Source: Desulfobacteraceae bacterium
Lineage (GTDB): Bacteria; Desulfobacterota; DSM-4660; Desulfatiglandales; Desulfatiglandaceae
NCBI GenBank assembly: GCA_030612945.1
Contig: JAUWMY010000005.1
Coordinates: forward strand, 1 to 20,116
DNA length: 20,116 bases
Reading direction: 5' to 3'
The position numbers and the translations under genes were made by a program. The notes under the pieces are model-generated. The model did not search any database. It had not been told where the DNA came from and saw only the letters and a list, made by a program, of their open reading frames with translations. This document shows, piece by piece, positions 1-6,097 of this stretch (positions are counted from its first letter, which is position 1; each line of letters opens with the position of its first letter).

Positions 1-35
1 AGTCCAGAAACTCTGCAACTAATTGAAAAAACTGG

Positions 36-55
36 ATTCCGGCTTTCGCCGGAAT
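36..55. repeat. REP-like hairpin, ATTCCGGC-TTTC-GCCGGAAT
   Basis: Perfect 8-bp inverted repeat with a 4-nt loop, followed by GACAA. Palindromes built on ATTCCGGC and GCCGGAATGAC are widely dispersed between genes in many proteobacteria. There is no T-tract, so a terminator role is unlikely. No gene is visible between 1 and 510; the open frame starting at 54 runs through this and other repeats and looks non-coding. Confidence 0.6.
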
Positions 56-75
56 GACAAAAAATGGTGTTTTTC

Positions 76-103
76 GACTTTTTACGAGTTCATCAAGATT
101 GAC
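76..103. repeat. Dispersed 28-bp repeat, copy A
   Basis: The stretch GACTTTTTACGAGTTCATCA and the bases after it recur with a few changes at 5042-5069, as GACTTTTTATGACTTTATCA. It therefore belongs to the same dispersed repeat family as the element between 4886 and 5070. It follows the hairpin at 36-55 directly, which suggests a composite repeat. Confidence 0.55.
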
Positions 104-144
104 TATTGTAGGAAGAAACACTGATTCCCTATGGAATAAAGCTC

Positions 145-195
145 AAATGACAAAATCCAAATGTCAAATCAAATCCAAAACCCCAATGTCAAAAT
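145..195. repeat. CAAATGACA/CAAATGTCAAA-type short repeats
   Basis: Several imperfect copies of CAAATGNCAAA and AATCCAAA are packed here. A similar block in opposite orientation lies at about 402-461 (TTTGTCATTTGGCATTC). The two blocks form a loose inverted pair around the C-rich hairpin at 265-283. I see no coding signal. Confidence 0.4.
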
Positions 196-264
196 GTTTT
201 CCAAAACGATCAGTTATTTATCTTTTTCGCAACATATCAATAAGTCCGGGCATTTCGGCTGCTT

Positions 265-297
265 CCCCCTTTTGGAAAGGGGGATTGAGGGGGATTT
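265..297. repeat. CCCCCTTT/AAAGGGGG hairpin with GGGGGATTTTT tail
   Basis: An 8-bp perfect stem with a 3-nt loop is followed by GATTGAGGGGGATTTTT. This C5T3-A3G5 type of intergenic palindrome is a recognisable dispersed repeat in many Gram-negative genomes. The T-run could give weak termination on the plus strand, but no gene upstream needs it. Confidence 0.5.
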
Positions 298-401
298 TTC
301 TAATACAGCCTGGCCTGATTGAAAATTTACTCTTTTCCCAATTGTGCACCTTCATCAGTGTAGGCTGCGTTTGAATTAATGGGTGAGAATATATTTTTTA
401 G

Positions 402-461
402 CATTTGTCATTTGGCATTCATTTGAAATTGGGGCTTTGACCTTTGTCATTCGAATTCATT
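402..461. repeat. TTTGTCATTTGGCATTC-type short repeats
   Basis: Reverse-oriented counterpart of the CAAATGACA-rich block near 145-195. It lies just beyond the 3' end of the minus-strand gene that stops at 511. It is AT-rich with imperfect copies of TTTGTCATT. Confidence 0.35.
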
Positions 462-510
462 GTATTTACATATTTGGACCCTTTTAGGGTCACCATTCAA
501 GCTACCTTTT

Positions 511-1419
511 TTAGGGTGGTAGTTGACTATTATCACCTGCCCCACCGGTGCGGCCGAGATGATCCTTAAGCAAACGGGCTACAGGGTATTTCGAGTGGCG
601 TTTCTGGTGGCGTGGAAGTCGCCGGTCCAGGGCATATAACAATTTAGTCAACGGATTGGGATTGCGAAAAAAATAGTAGAACGGGTAGGACAGGTATTCC
701 CGGTATGGATACTCCCGGATCAGTACGTCCAGGAAATCATTAAATTCTCCGGGAACAATTACCTTGTACAGGGAACGCACATAGCCTGCAATTTCCCGGC
801 CTATAAGAGACGGGAGGCTGTGCATCGGTGTATACACAGTTTCAAAATCAAAAAAAATCAGTCTTCCGTCATTGTTCATATAGACGTGTTTGAAGGAGGG
901 GTGCTCTTGGATTAAGAGGCGGTTTTTACTTTTCATGGCCAGATGGTGTCTCCTGCCCCATTCGGGTATGAAGCGTTTCAACGTGGCAATCTTATTGTCT
1001 TTGCCGATGTGTGGGTCAGCAAAATAGGAAAGCAGGGTCCGGCCATTAATGTATTCGAATACAAGATGTGGCGGGGTGATCACCATAGGCGGAAAATCTT
1101 TGGGTTCTTGAAAGACGTCAAATCCGTGCCGCCGCCAGGTGTGAAGAACTTCTTTCTCTGTGTGAAAGCGTGTTAGGGGTCGTGAAGAGGATCTACCAGT
1201 CAGGTAGTTTCCGGGGATGGTAAGTATCTCCCCCCATTTACTCCGTTTTCGGCCGTAACATTTGACAATGTATTTTTTCTTATTGACAGCCTCAATCAGG
1301 AAAACACCATGATGCCCGTCGCCGCGTCGGCTCCAATCAAGGCATGTTGCCTGCAATGCTCCGGGAAAATCAGGTATTCTGTTTTTTCCTTTTGTCGGCT
1401 TTTTAGTGGTTTCACTCAA
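511..1419 (-). CDS. Kinase-fold (LPS kinase/BUD32-like) protein, catalytic loop divergent
   Basis: A 302-residue soluble protein. The layout suggests a small protein-kinase fold like those of the Kdo/WaaP and BUD32-type families: a possible ATP-anchoring lysine in YIVKCY (K53), a hinge-like LVFEYINGRTL (about 119-129), and EHPSFKHVYMNNDGRLIFFDFE (about 172-193), where D191 matches the metal-binding Asp of a DFG/DFE motif. The catalytic loop normally has HxD with an Asn four or five residues later. Here it reads HPSFKH, so the catalytic Asp is not obvious and activity is uncertain. The start is TTG at 1419, 22 nt beyond the preceding gene, with a weak ribosome site; no in-frame ATG lies closer. 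It is last in a likely three-gene operon with the two zinc-ribbon proteins. Kinase-like fold is moderately sure; substrate is unknown. Confidence 0.6.
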   Translation of the reverse strand: MSETTKKPTKGKNRIPDFPGALQATCLDWSRRGDGHHGVFLIEAVNKKKYIVKCYGRKRSKWGEILTIPGNYLTGRSSSRPLTRFHTEKEVLHTWRRHGFDVFQEPKDFPPMVITPPHLVFEYINGRTLLSYFADPHIGKDNKIATLKRFIPEWGRRHHLAMKSKNRLLIQEHPSFKHVYMNNDGRLIFFDFETVYTPMHSLPSLIGREIAGYVRSLYKVIVPGEFNDFLDVLIREYPYREYLSYPFYYFFRNPNPLTKLLYALDRRLPRHQKRHSKYPVARLLKDHLGRTGGAGDNSQLPP

Positions 1420-1441
1420 GTCGCATGCTCTGGCTATCCAT

Positions 1442-1705
1442 TTAATATTGCTCTTTTTTCTTTTTCATTGTGAAGCCTGCCTGTGTAAGATTTTTGTTCA
1501 GTTTTTCATGCGCATCGAAGAAGTCCTTGAGTTCCTGGTAATTCGTAGCAATTTCTCCACAGTTGGGACAGGCCAATATACGGGGTTCGTCATTTTCAGA
1601 GGTTGAAAATGATTTTGATACATGCTCAGTGTTTATCGTTAGTATTGCACCACATTTATCGTGCCTGAGTACAAACCATTGCCCATCGTTTTGCTCTTTT
1701 TCCAT
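1442..1705 (-). CDS. Small zinc-ribbon-like protein, tandem paralogue 1
   Basis: An 87-residue protein. H15/C18 in RHDKCG and C46/C49 in CPNCG form a likely four-ligand zinc site. The C-terminal half (YQELKDFFDAHEKLNKNL) looks like a charged helix. By eye it is about 57% identical along its length to the next gene upstream (1743-2003), with all four candidate ligands conserved, so the pair arose by tandem duplication. A good ribosome site (AAAGGGGA) precedes the ATG. No signal peptide or membrane segment is visible. I do not recognise a named family. The operon setting with a kinase-like protein suggests a regulatory or adaptor role, which is inference. Confidence 0.7.
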   Translation of the reverse strand: MEKEQNDGQWFVLRHDKCGAILTINTEHVSKSFSTSENDEPRILACPNCGEIATNYQELKDFFDAHEKLNKNLTQAGFTMKKKKEQY

Positions 1706-1742
1706 TGCTGATCCCCTTTCTATAGGATTTTAGATTTTGGGT

Positions 1743-2003
1743 TTAGGCTCTCTTTTCTTTATGTATGGTGAAATCTTCTCTTTTAAGATCTTTATGAAGT
1801 TTTTCCTGTGCCTCCAGGAAATCCTTCAGATGCTGGTACTCGGTAGCAACAGCTCCGCAGTTGGGGCACGTGAGGAGACGAGGCCCTCCGTCTGCAAAAG
1901 ATGAGGATGATCTTGAAACACTTTCGGTGTTTATTGTTATAACGGAACCGCATTTTTCGTGTCGAATGACAAACCATTGGCCTTCATTTTGTTTTTCTTC
2001 CAT
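1743..2003 (-). CDS. Small zinc-ribbon-like protein, tandem paralogue 2
   Basis: An 86-residue protein and first gene of the likely three-gene operon. It has RHEKCG and CPNCG, the same HxxC...CxxC pattern as its neighbour. WFVIRHEKCG, TINTE, CPNCG and YQHLKDF are the best-kept blocks. The linker between the Cys pairs (SRSSSSFADGG) is Ser-rich and diverged. The gap to the second copy is 37 bp. The two copies have diverged enough that they are probably both retained by selection. Function is not recognisable from sequence. Confidence 0.7.
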   Translation of the reverse strand: MEEKQNEGQWFVIRHEKCGSVITINTESVSRSSSSFADGGPRLLTCPNCGAVATEYQHLKDFLEAQEKLHKDLKREDFTIHKEKRA

Positions 2004-2087
2004 TACCGGCGCCCTTTCTGGAAAAGGTTGAAGGATGCTTCATCAGAGTGTTTTCGTGCTTGTTGAAAAAATATTCTCAGTAGACAG

Positions 2088-2116
2088 AATTTAACTCTCT
2101 CACTTGCCAAAATCAA
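2088..2116 (-). promoter_or_regulatory. Possible sigma70 promoter for the zinc-ribbon/kinase operon
   Basis: Read on the minus strand: TTGATT, 17-nt spacer, TAAATT. It lies about 85 bp upstream of the ATG at 2003. Spacing is ideal but the match is partial. Apart from this, 2004-2257 holds no feature I can support. Confidence 0.3.
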
Positions 2117-2257
2117 CCTAAAACTTGATAATATAGGCAATCATTGCATCTACTACCAAATCCTTTTATGTTCTTTCATAGATCAGGGGAACCTCAGAAG
2201 GCATTATCAGCATCCCATGTACCTTATTCATTCTGGTTCCTGTTTATTAGTCTGGAA

Positions 2258-2292
2258 CAAAAAAAAGAGGTTAGCGATTAAGCTAACCTCTT
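2258..2292 (-). terminator. Intrinsic terminator of the tRNA pair
   Basis: Perfect 11-bp stem (AAGAGGTTAGC at 2265-2275 with GCTAACCTCTT at 2282-2292) and a 6-nt loop. On the minus strand it is followed by an uninterrupted T-run. It starts 9 nt after the encoded CCA of tRNA-Lys, as expected for the end of a tRNA transcript. Confidence 0.85.
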
Positions 2293-2300
2293 GATTTTAT

Positions 2301-2376
2301 TGGTAGGCCTGAGAGGGTTCGAACCTCCGACCAATTGATTAAGAGTCAACTGCTCTGCCAGCTGAGCTACAGGCCC
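2301..2376 (-). tRNA. tRNA-Lys (anticodon CTT)
   Basis: A 76-nt cloverleaf with encoded CCA. The acceptor arm GGGCCTG pairs with CAGGCCT (closing pair G-T). D stem is GCTC/GAGC, anticodon stem GTTGA/TCAAT with loop CTCTTAA, and T arm GGAGG-TTCGAAC-CCTCT. Anticodon CTT reads AAG. It lies 73 bp downstream of tRNA-Arg on the same strand and probably shares its transcript. Confidence 0.95.
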
Positions 2377-2449
2377 TTTTTTTTTGCTTTTGATTGTGCT
2401 TACATAGTGCCAGGCTGAAAACTGTTATTTTTCGTTCAGGCACTACATA

Positions 2450-2526
<77 letters not shown>

Positions 2527-2591
2527 AACCGTAAAAAACCTGATTAACAGGGATTTTATTTTTTGTCAACTGAATTTTTATCAGAAATGAC

Positions 2592-2620
2592 TTGACATGA
2601 ATATGAATTAAATTTAAAAG
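2592..2620 (+). promoter_or_regulatory. Probable sigma70 promoter of rplM-rpsI
   Basis: A consensus TTGACA at 2592-2597 is followed after 17 nt by TAAAAG (2615-2620). This leaves a short leader of roughly 25-30 nt before the ATG. The -35 is perfect and the -10 is weak; an alternative -10 (TTTAAA) overlaps it. Confidence 0.55.
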
Positions 2621-2653
2621 AAGTATTTTATTTCAGAAGATAGGACACTTGCT

Positions 2654-3082
2654 ATGAAGACATATGTTGCTAAAGAACAGGAAATTAGCAAAAAATGGTA
2701 TTTGGTTGATGCCAAAGACAGGGTTTTAGGCAGGCTGGCAACTCAGATAGCCATGCGGCTGAGAGGAAAGCACAAACCCATCTTTACACCCCATGCGGAC
2801 ACTGGTGATTTTATTGTGGTTATCAACGCCAATAAGGTTACGTTAACTGGCCGGAAATGGGACAAAAAGATTTATTATCGGCACACCGGTTACACAGGTG
2901 GTCTGAAAGAGATAACGGCAAAAAAGCTGCTTGAAAAGAAACCAGAGGACATCTTGCGATTTGCCGTCAGGGGCATGCTTCCTAAAAACAGCCTGGGCCG
3001 CCGTCAGCTGAAAAAGTTAAAAATATATTCCGGTTCAGAACACCCGCATGAGGCACAACAATTAGAGAAATTGGAGATTTAG
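2654..3082 (+). CDS. rplM: 50S ribosomal protein L13
   Basis: A 142-residue protein of normal length for bacterial L13, a 23S rRNA-binding protein of the large subunit and an early assembly factor. Clear family blocks include the N-terminal KTYVAKEQEISKKWYLVDAK, LGRLATQIAMRLRGKHKP, GRKWDKKIYYRHTGY, VRGMLPKNSLGR and the C-terminal LKIYSGSEHPHEAQQ. The start ATG has an AGGA ribosome site about 9 nt upstream. The stop codon directly abuts the start of rpsI, so the two are translationally coupled in the standard L13-S9 operon. Confidence 0.98.
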   Translation: MKTYVAKEQEISKKWYLVDAKDRVLGRLATQIAMRLRGKHKPIFTPHADTGDFIVVINANKVTLTGRKWDKKIYYRHTGYTGGLKEITAKKLLEKKPEDILRFAVRGMLPKNSLGRRQLKKLKIYSGSEHPHEAQQLEKLEI

Positions 3083-3475
3083 ATGGCAGAAGAACAGTTT
3101 TACGGTACAGGAAAAAGAAAGACATCCGTGGCTCGCGTGTGGATGAGACCCGGTAACGGCCAAATGACAATAAATAAAAAGCCTGTTGAGCAATATTTAG
3201 TTCGGGAATCGGACAGAATGCTTACTTTGGACCCTCTGAAGATTACCGATATGGCCGATAAATATGATATATATGTCAATGTCAAAGGTGGTGGTATATC
3301 CGGACAGGCAGGGGCTATCCGGCATGGTATAACTCGAGCGCTCATTCTGGCACACCCCGAATTGCGGGACTCCGTAAAAAAAGAAGGGTTTCTGACCAGA
3401 GATTCGAGAATGAAGGAGCGCAAAAAGTATGGCCAGCCCGGTGCACGAAAGCGATTTCAATATTCAAAACGATAG
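3083..3475 (+). CDS. rpsI: 30S ribosomal protein S9
   Basis: A 130-residue protein of normal S9 length. Family blocks: FYGTGKRKTSVARVWMRPG, VKGGGISGQAGAIRHGITRAL and the C-terminal basic tail GARKRFQYSKR, whose final Lys-Arg reaches towards the P-site tRNA in known ribosomes. The ribosome site (TTGGAG) lies inside the last codons of rplM, and the ATG follows its stop with no gap. A strong terminator follows 35 nt after the stop. Confidence 0.98.
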   Translation: MAEEQFYGTGKRKTSVARVWMRPGNGQMTINKKPVEQYLVRESDRMLTLDPLKITDMADKYDIYVNVKGGGISGQAGAIRHGITRALILAHPELRDSVKKEGFLTRDSRMKERKKYGQPGARKRFQYSKR

Positions 3476-3510
3476 GACTTTTTGTCTGCAATCGTTTTAA
3501 GTTAATGAAT

Positions 3511-3541
3511 GGGGAGTTGAAATTCAACTCCCCTTTTTTTT
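3511..3541 (+). terminator. Intrinsic terminator of rplM-rpsI
   Basis: Perfect 10-bp stem (GGGGAGTTGA / TCAACTCCCC) with a 3-nt loop and eight Ts directly after. It separates the ribosomal operon from truA. Confidence 0.92.
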
Positions 3542-3599
3542 ATGTCGTGGAAAGGCACGTCTTCTATGTGTGGGTTGAATAGGCCTATTGAGGGCTCGT

Positions 3600-4343
3600 G
3601 TGAATAGCAAGAACATCAGATTAAATTTGGCTTATGATGGCAGCCGCTATCATGGATGGCAGCGCCAAAACAATGCATTGACAATCCAGGAGACCATTGA
3701 GGAAAAAATTGAAATGATGGTTTGCGAATCAGTCAAACTGATTGCTTCAGGACGAACGGATGCGGGGGTTCATGCTGTGAACCAGGTCTGCAATTTTAAA
3801 ACCCGGTCGAATATTGGTCCAGGGGCCATCAAGAAAGGCCTCAACGGCCTCCTTCCGGACGATATTCTTATAAGGGACGCAGAGTATGTCCCCTTTGAAT
3901 TTCATGCCAGGTACAGTGCCAAAAGTAAGGTCTATGAATACAGAATATTGAACCAGGAAGATCCTGATGTGTTTATGCGCAAGTATATCTGGCATATCCG
4001 GACCCCTTTGGATTTAAAAGTAATAGCGAAATGCCTTGGCCTTTTGTTGGGCAGGAATGACTTTTCTTCCTTCAGGTCTTCTGGCAGTGGAAACACGGAT
4101 CCGGTAAGATCGATCATGCAGGCCGAGCTGCATGGGACTGAACGTGGACTGCTGCGGGTTATCATAAAAGCGGATGGCTTTTTAAGGCATATGGTGCGAA
4201 ATATTGTTGGAACAGTTGTAGAGGCCGGTCTGGGTCGGATCAGTTTTAATGGTTTTGAAAAGATATTTGAATCAAGGGATAGGCAGTCTGCAGGGATCAA
4301 AGCGCCACCACAGGGATTATTCCTTATGGAGGTCCAATATTAG
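3600..4343 (+). CDS. truA: tRNA pseudouridine(38-40) synthase TruA
   Basis: Converts uridine to pseudouridine at positions 38-40 of tRNA anticodon arms. The catalytic Asp sits in the diagnostic ASGRTDAGVHA (D54 from the GTG start). Other family blocks are LAYDGSRYHGWQRQ near the N-terminus, FHARYSAKSKVYEYRI, NDFSSFRSSG and the C-terminal GFLRHMVRNIVGTVVEAG. Length, about 247 residues, is normal. I prefer GTG at 3600 because GAGGG ends 5 nt upstream; TTG at 3588 in the same frame would add four residues. The gene is single, behind the rpsI terminator. Confidence 0.95.
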   Translation: MNSKNIRLNLAYDGSRYHGWQRQNNALTIQETIEEKIEMMVCESVKLIASGRTDAGVHAVNQVCNFKTRSNIGPGAIKKGLNGLLPDDILIRDAEYVPFEFHARYSAKSKVYEYRILNQEDPDVFMRKYIWHIRTPLDLKVIAKCLGLLLGRNDFSSFRSSGSGNTDPVRSIMQAELHGTERGLLRVIIKADGFLRHMVRNIVGTVVEAGLGRISFNGFEKIFESRDRQSAGIKAPPQGLFLMEVQY

Positions 4344-4358
4344 TGGTCTATTAAGACA

Positions 4359-4517
4359 CTATTTTTCAGGTGCAGTCTCCTTTAAAGAATCACATACGGT
4401 TCTATGGATCTTTTTCCACACTCCCTCGAAAGAATTAACCGATACTCCCCCCATCTCAATAAATTTAACCACGATCTCTTTACTGACTTTGAGGGAAAGT
4501 TCCTCTTTGCTCTGCAT
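4359..4517 (-). CDS. 52-residue protein resembling the MucR/Ros N-terminal segment
   Basis: A short gene read on the minus strand from ATG at 4517 to TAG at 4359, with a GGGAG ribosome site about 9 nt upstream. The protein begins MQSKEELSLKVSKEIVVKFI and ends HRTVCDSLKETAPEK. The central pattern (helix ...EIVVKFIEMGGVSVNSFEGVW, then helix KKIHRTVCDSL) resembles the N-terminal oligomerisation part of MucR/Ros transcriptional regulators (TAxIVSAYVxxNxV...LPxLIxxVHxAL). The C-terminal zinc-finger DNA-binding half is absent. Similar stand-alone short proteins occur, as far as I recall, in deltaproteobacteria. Coding is likely because of the start, ribosome site and residue pattern. Role, perhaps oligomerising with or titrating a partner, is inference. 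Confidence 0.65.
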   Translation of the reverse strand: MQSKEELSLKVSKEIVVKFIEMGGVSVNSFEGVWKKIHRTVCDSLKETAPEK

Positions 4518-4555
4518 AAAAACTGTCTCCCTTCCATCCTTGTGTGTTAGTACTC

Positions 4556-4590
4556 AGGTTCAAAGTTCCATGGTTCACGGTTCAAGGTTA
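4556..4590. repeat. GGTTCAAAGTTC/GGTTCACGGTTCAAGG short repeats
   Basis: Three imperfect direct copies of GGTTCAmrGTT occupy 35 bp. They begin a gene-free stretch (4518-5077) made largely of repeats. Confidence 0.4.
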
Positions 4591-4714
4591 ACTAATGAAA
4601 ACTGCACGGTTTTGAGATATTAAGGGATGGCACATTGCGCGTAACTACTGCCGTTCATAGGTTCATCAACTATGTCAAGCAATATGAAAAATGCGACCCC
4701 GCCGCTCGAAGATG

Positions 4715-4755
4715 CCGCTTATGAAGCGGTGAGGCTAAATCCCGCTTTTAGCGGG
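4715..4755. repeat. Double hairpin (CCGCTT/AAGCGG and CCCGCT/AGCGGG)
   Basis: Two perfect 6-bp stems with 3-nt loops stand 11 bp apart: 4715-4729 and 4741-4755. Both are built on CCGCTT-like arms, suggesting a duplicated REP-like unit. No T-tract follows. Confidence 0.5.
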
Positions 4756-4802
4756 AAACTGTGAACCTGACAACCTGAGTTACGTGTGTTAATTTAAACC
4801 CC

Positions 4803-4836
4803 CGCTGAATGGAAGAAGGCCGTAAAATATTCAGCG
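4803..4836. repeat. CGCTGAAT/ATTCAGCG inverted repeat
   Basis: A perfect 8-bp inverted repeat with an 18-nt loop, extended by CCC (4800-4802) and GGG (4838-4840) with one unpaired base. It looks like another palindromic repeat rather than a terminator. Confidence 0.45.
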
Positions 4837-4897
4837 AGGGTATATGCTAAGAAAAACCCTGAAAGGCCCTCCCTAGATTCCAATGTTTATCAAGGCT

Positions 4898-5034
4898 GAC
4901 GGTCTCGTAAAAAGCCTCCCGCTTCAGTTCAGCGGGACGTTGTGCTGCATTTCGTAATCATTCAACGTACGATAAGTACGCCTCATGATTGCAAAATTTG
5001 CACGCCTTGAATTTGAACTTTTTACAAAACCGTC
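4898..5034. repeat. 137-bp MITE-like element with 17-bp inverted termini
   Basis: The left end GACGGTCTCGTAAAAAG (4898-4914) and right end CTTTTTACAAAACCGTC (5018-5034) are inverted repeats matching at 15 of 17 positions. Inside is an imperfect hairpin, AATCATTCAACGTAC with GTACGCCTCATGATT around a 5-nt loop (about 4956-4990), and a CCCGCT/AGCGGG stem (4918-4934). The 14-bp direct repeat TTTATCAAGGCTGA stands at 4886-4899 and again at 5055-5068, flanking the element. No transposase is encoded. I recognise the style as an abundant intergenic repeat of sulfate reducers. Confidence 0.6.
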
Positions 5035-5041
5035 TAAATCG

Positions 5042-5070
5042 GACTTTTTATGACTTTATCAAGGCTGAAC
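5042..5070. repeat. Dispersed 28-bp repeat, copy B
   Basis: GACTTTTTATGACTTTATCA and the following AGGCTGAAC match copy A at 76-103 with a handful of substitutions. It overlaps the right-hand direct repeat of the 137-bp element and ends 8 nt before the stop codon of the radical SAM gene. Confidence 0.5.
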
Positions 5071-5077
5071 TGAAAAA

Positions 5078-6097
5078 TCAATAACCCCAAACGCCGGGAA
5101 TTTTTTTACCACACTTCGGGCATAGTTCATCTTTAATCTTATTCTGTGTAACATTAAAGCCGACCCTGTCGATGAGGAGTTCATGACAATTATGACAGAA
5201 GGTCTTTTCTCCCACATCTCCGGGAAGGTTGCCCGTGTAAACATATTTCAATCCTGCCTCATAACCGAGATCCCTTGCCCTCTTGATAGAATCAGGAGGC
5301 GTGGAACGGACATTGGTAAGAAGGTAAGTGGGATGAAAACGGCTGATATGCCATGGGATGTTTGGGTCCAGGCCGGCAAGGAACCGGGCAATCTCGTTGA
5401 GCTCTTCTGTTGAGTCATTGAGCCCGGGAATCAACAGGGTGGTTACCTCCAGCCAGACCCCCATTTTTTTCATGGTCTCTAATGTGTTAAGAACCGGTCC
5501 CAGCTTTGCACCACACTGCTCCTTGTAAAATTTATCGCTGAATGCCTTTAGATCCACGTTTGCTGCATGAAGATCGGGAAATATGTCCTGGAGACATTGC
5601 GTAGTCATGTATCCATTGGACACAAAAACGTTTTTTATCCCTTTGGAGACTGCAAGCCGTGCCGTGTCCACTGCAAGCTCATAGAAAATGGTGGGCTCCG
5701 TGTAGGTATAAGAAATGGTTGCGGAGCGGGTGCTCAATGCCTCGTCAACGATTCTATCCGGGCTCATGTCTTGCCCCATAATCCGGTCATGGTCGACCGG
5801 CATTTGTGAGATATCAGCATTCTGGCAGAACAGGCATTTGAAGTTGCACCCAACAGTGGCTATGGAGTATGAGTGAGTTCCAGGTAAAAAATGGAACAGG
5901 GGCTTTTTTTCGATGGGATCGCAGTGGCTGGCAATCACCTTGCCATATACAAGGCTGAATAGTGTTCCGGAACGATTTTCCCTAACTCCACAAAGCCCTT
6001 TTTTCCCGTTCTTGATCAGGCAGTTATGGCTGCACAAGACGCAGCGAACCTTATCATTTTCTAATTTTTCGTACAGATAGGCCTCTTTCATCTCCAT
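5078..6097 (-). CDS. amrS: AmmeMemoRadiSam system radical SAM enzyme
   Basis: A 339-residue radical SAM protein with the CX3CX2C cluster motif (C84, C88, C91 in GCNFKCLFCQN). A Cys-rich N-terminus (C19, C22, C26, C36) and a C-terminal CHNC...CPKCGKK knuckle are typical of the AmrS family. The family is named for genomic association with AMMECR1 and Memo homologues; neither partner lies in this window. The reaction is poorly characterised, so I give none. The 5' end overlaps the upstream methyltransferase gene by 44 nt. AAGGAG lies only 3 nt from the ATG at 6097 but 9 nt from the ATG at 6091, so translation may begin at the third residue. Family assignment is firm. Confidence 0.9.
   Translation of the reverse strand: MEMKEAYLYEKLENDKVRCVLCSHNCLIKNGKKGLCGVRENRSGTLFSLVYGKVIASHCDPIEKKPLFHFLPGTHSYSIATVGCNFKCLFCQNADISQMPVDHDRIMGQDMSPDRIVDEALSTRSATISYTYTEPTIFYELAVDTARLAVSKGIKNVFVSNGYMTTQCLQDIFPDLHAANVDLKAFSDKFYKEQCGAKLGPVLNTLETMKKMGVWLEVTTLLIPGLNDSTEELNEIARFLAGLDPNIPWHISRFHPTYLLTNVRSTPPDSIKRARDLGYEAGLKYVYTGNLPGDVGEKTFCHNCHELLIDRVGFNVTQNKIKDELCPKCGKKIPGVWGY

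Noticed and set aside
54..374. Plus-strand 106-codon frame
   Set aside because: It runs through several palindromic repeats, has odd residue composition and no ribosome site, and is probably chance.
4249..4623. Plus-strand 124-codon frame overlapping truA
   Set aside because: It overlaps the well-supported truA 3' end and lies opposite the more convincing 52-residue minus-strand gene.
4715..4836. Series of short palindromes that might be a CRISPR or integron array
   Set aside because: Units differ from one another and spacing is irregular; there are no identical repeats with unique spacers.
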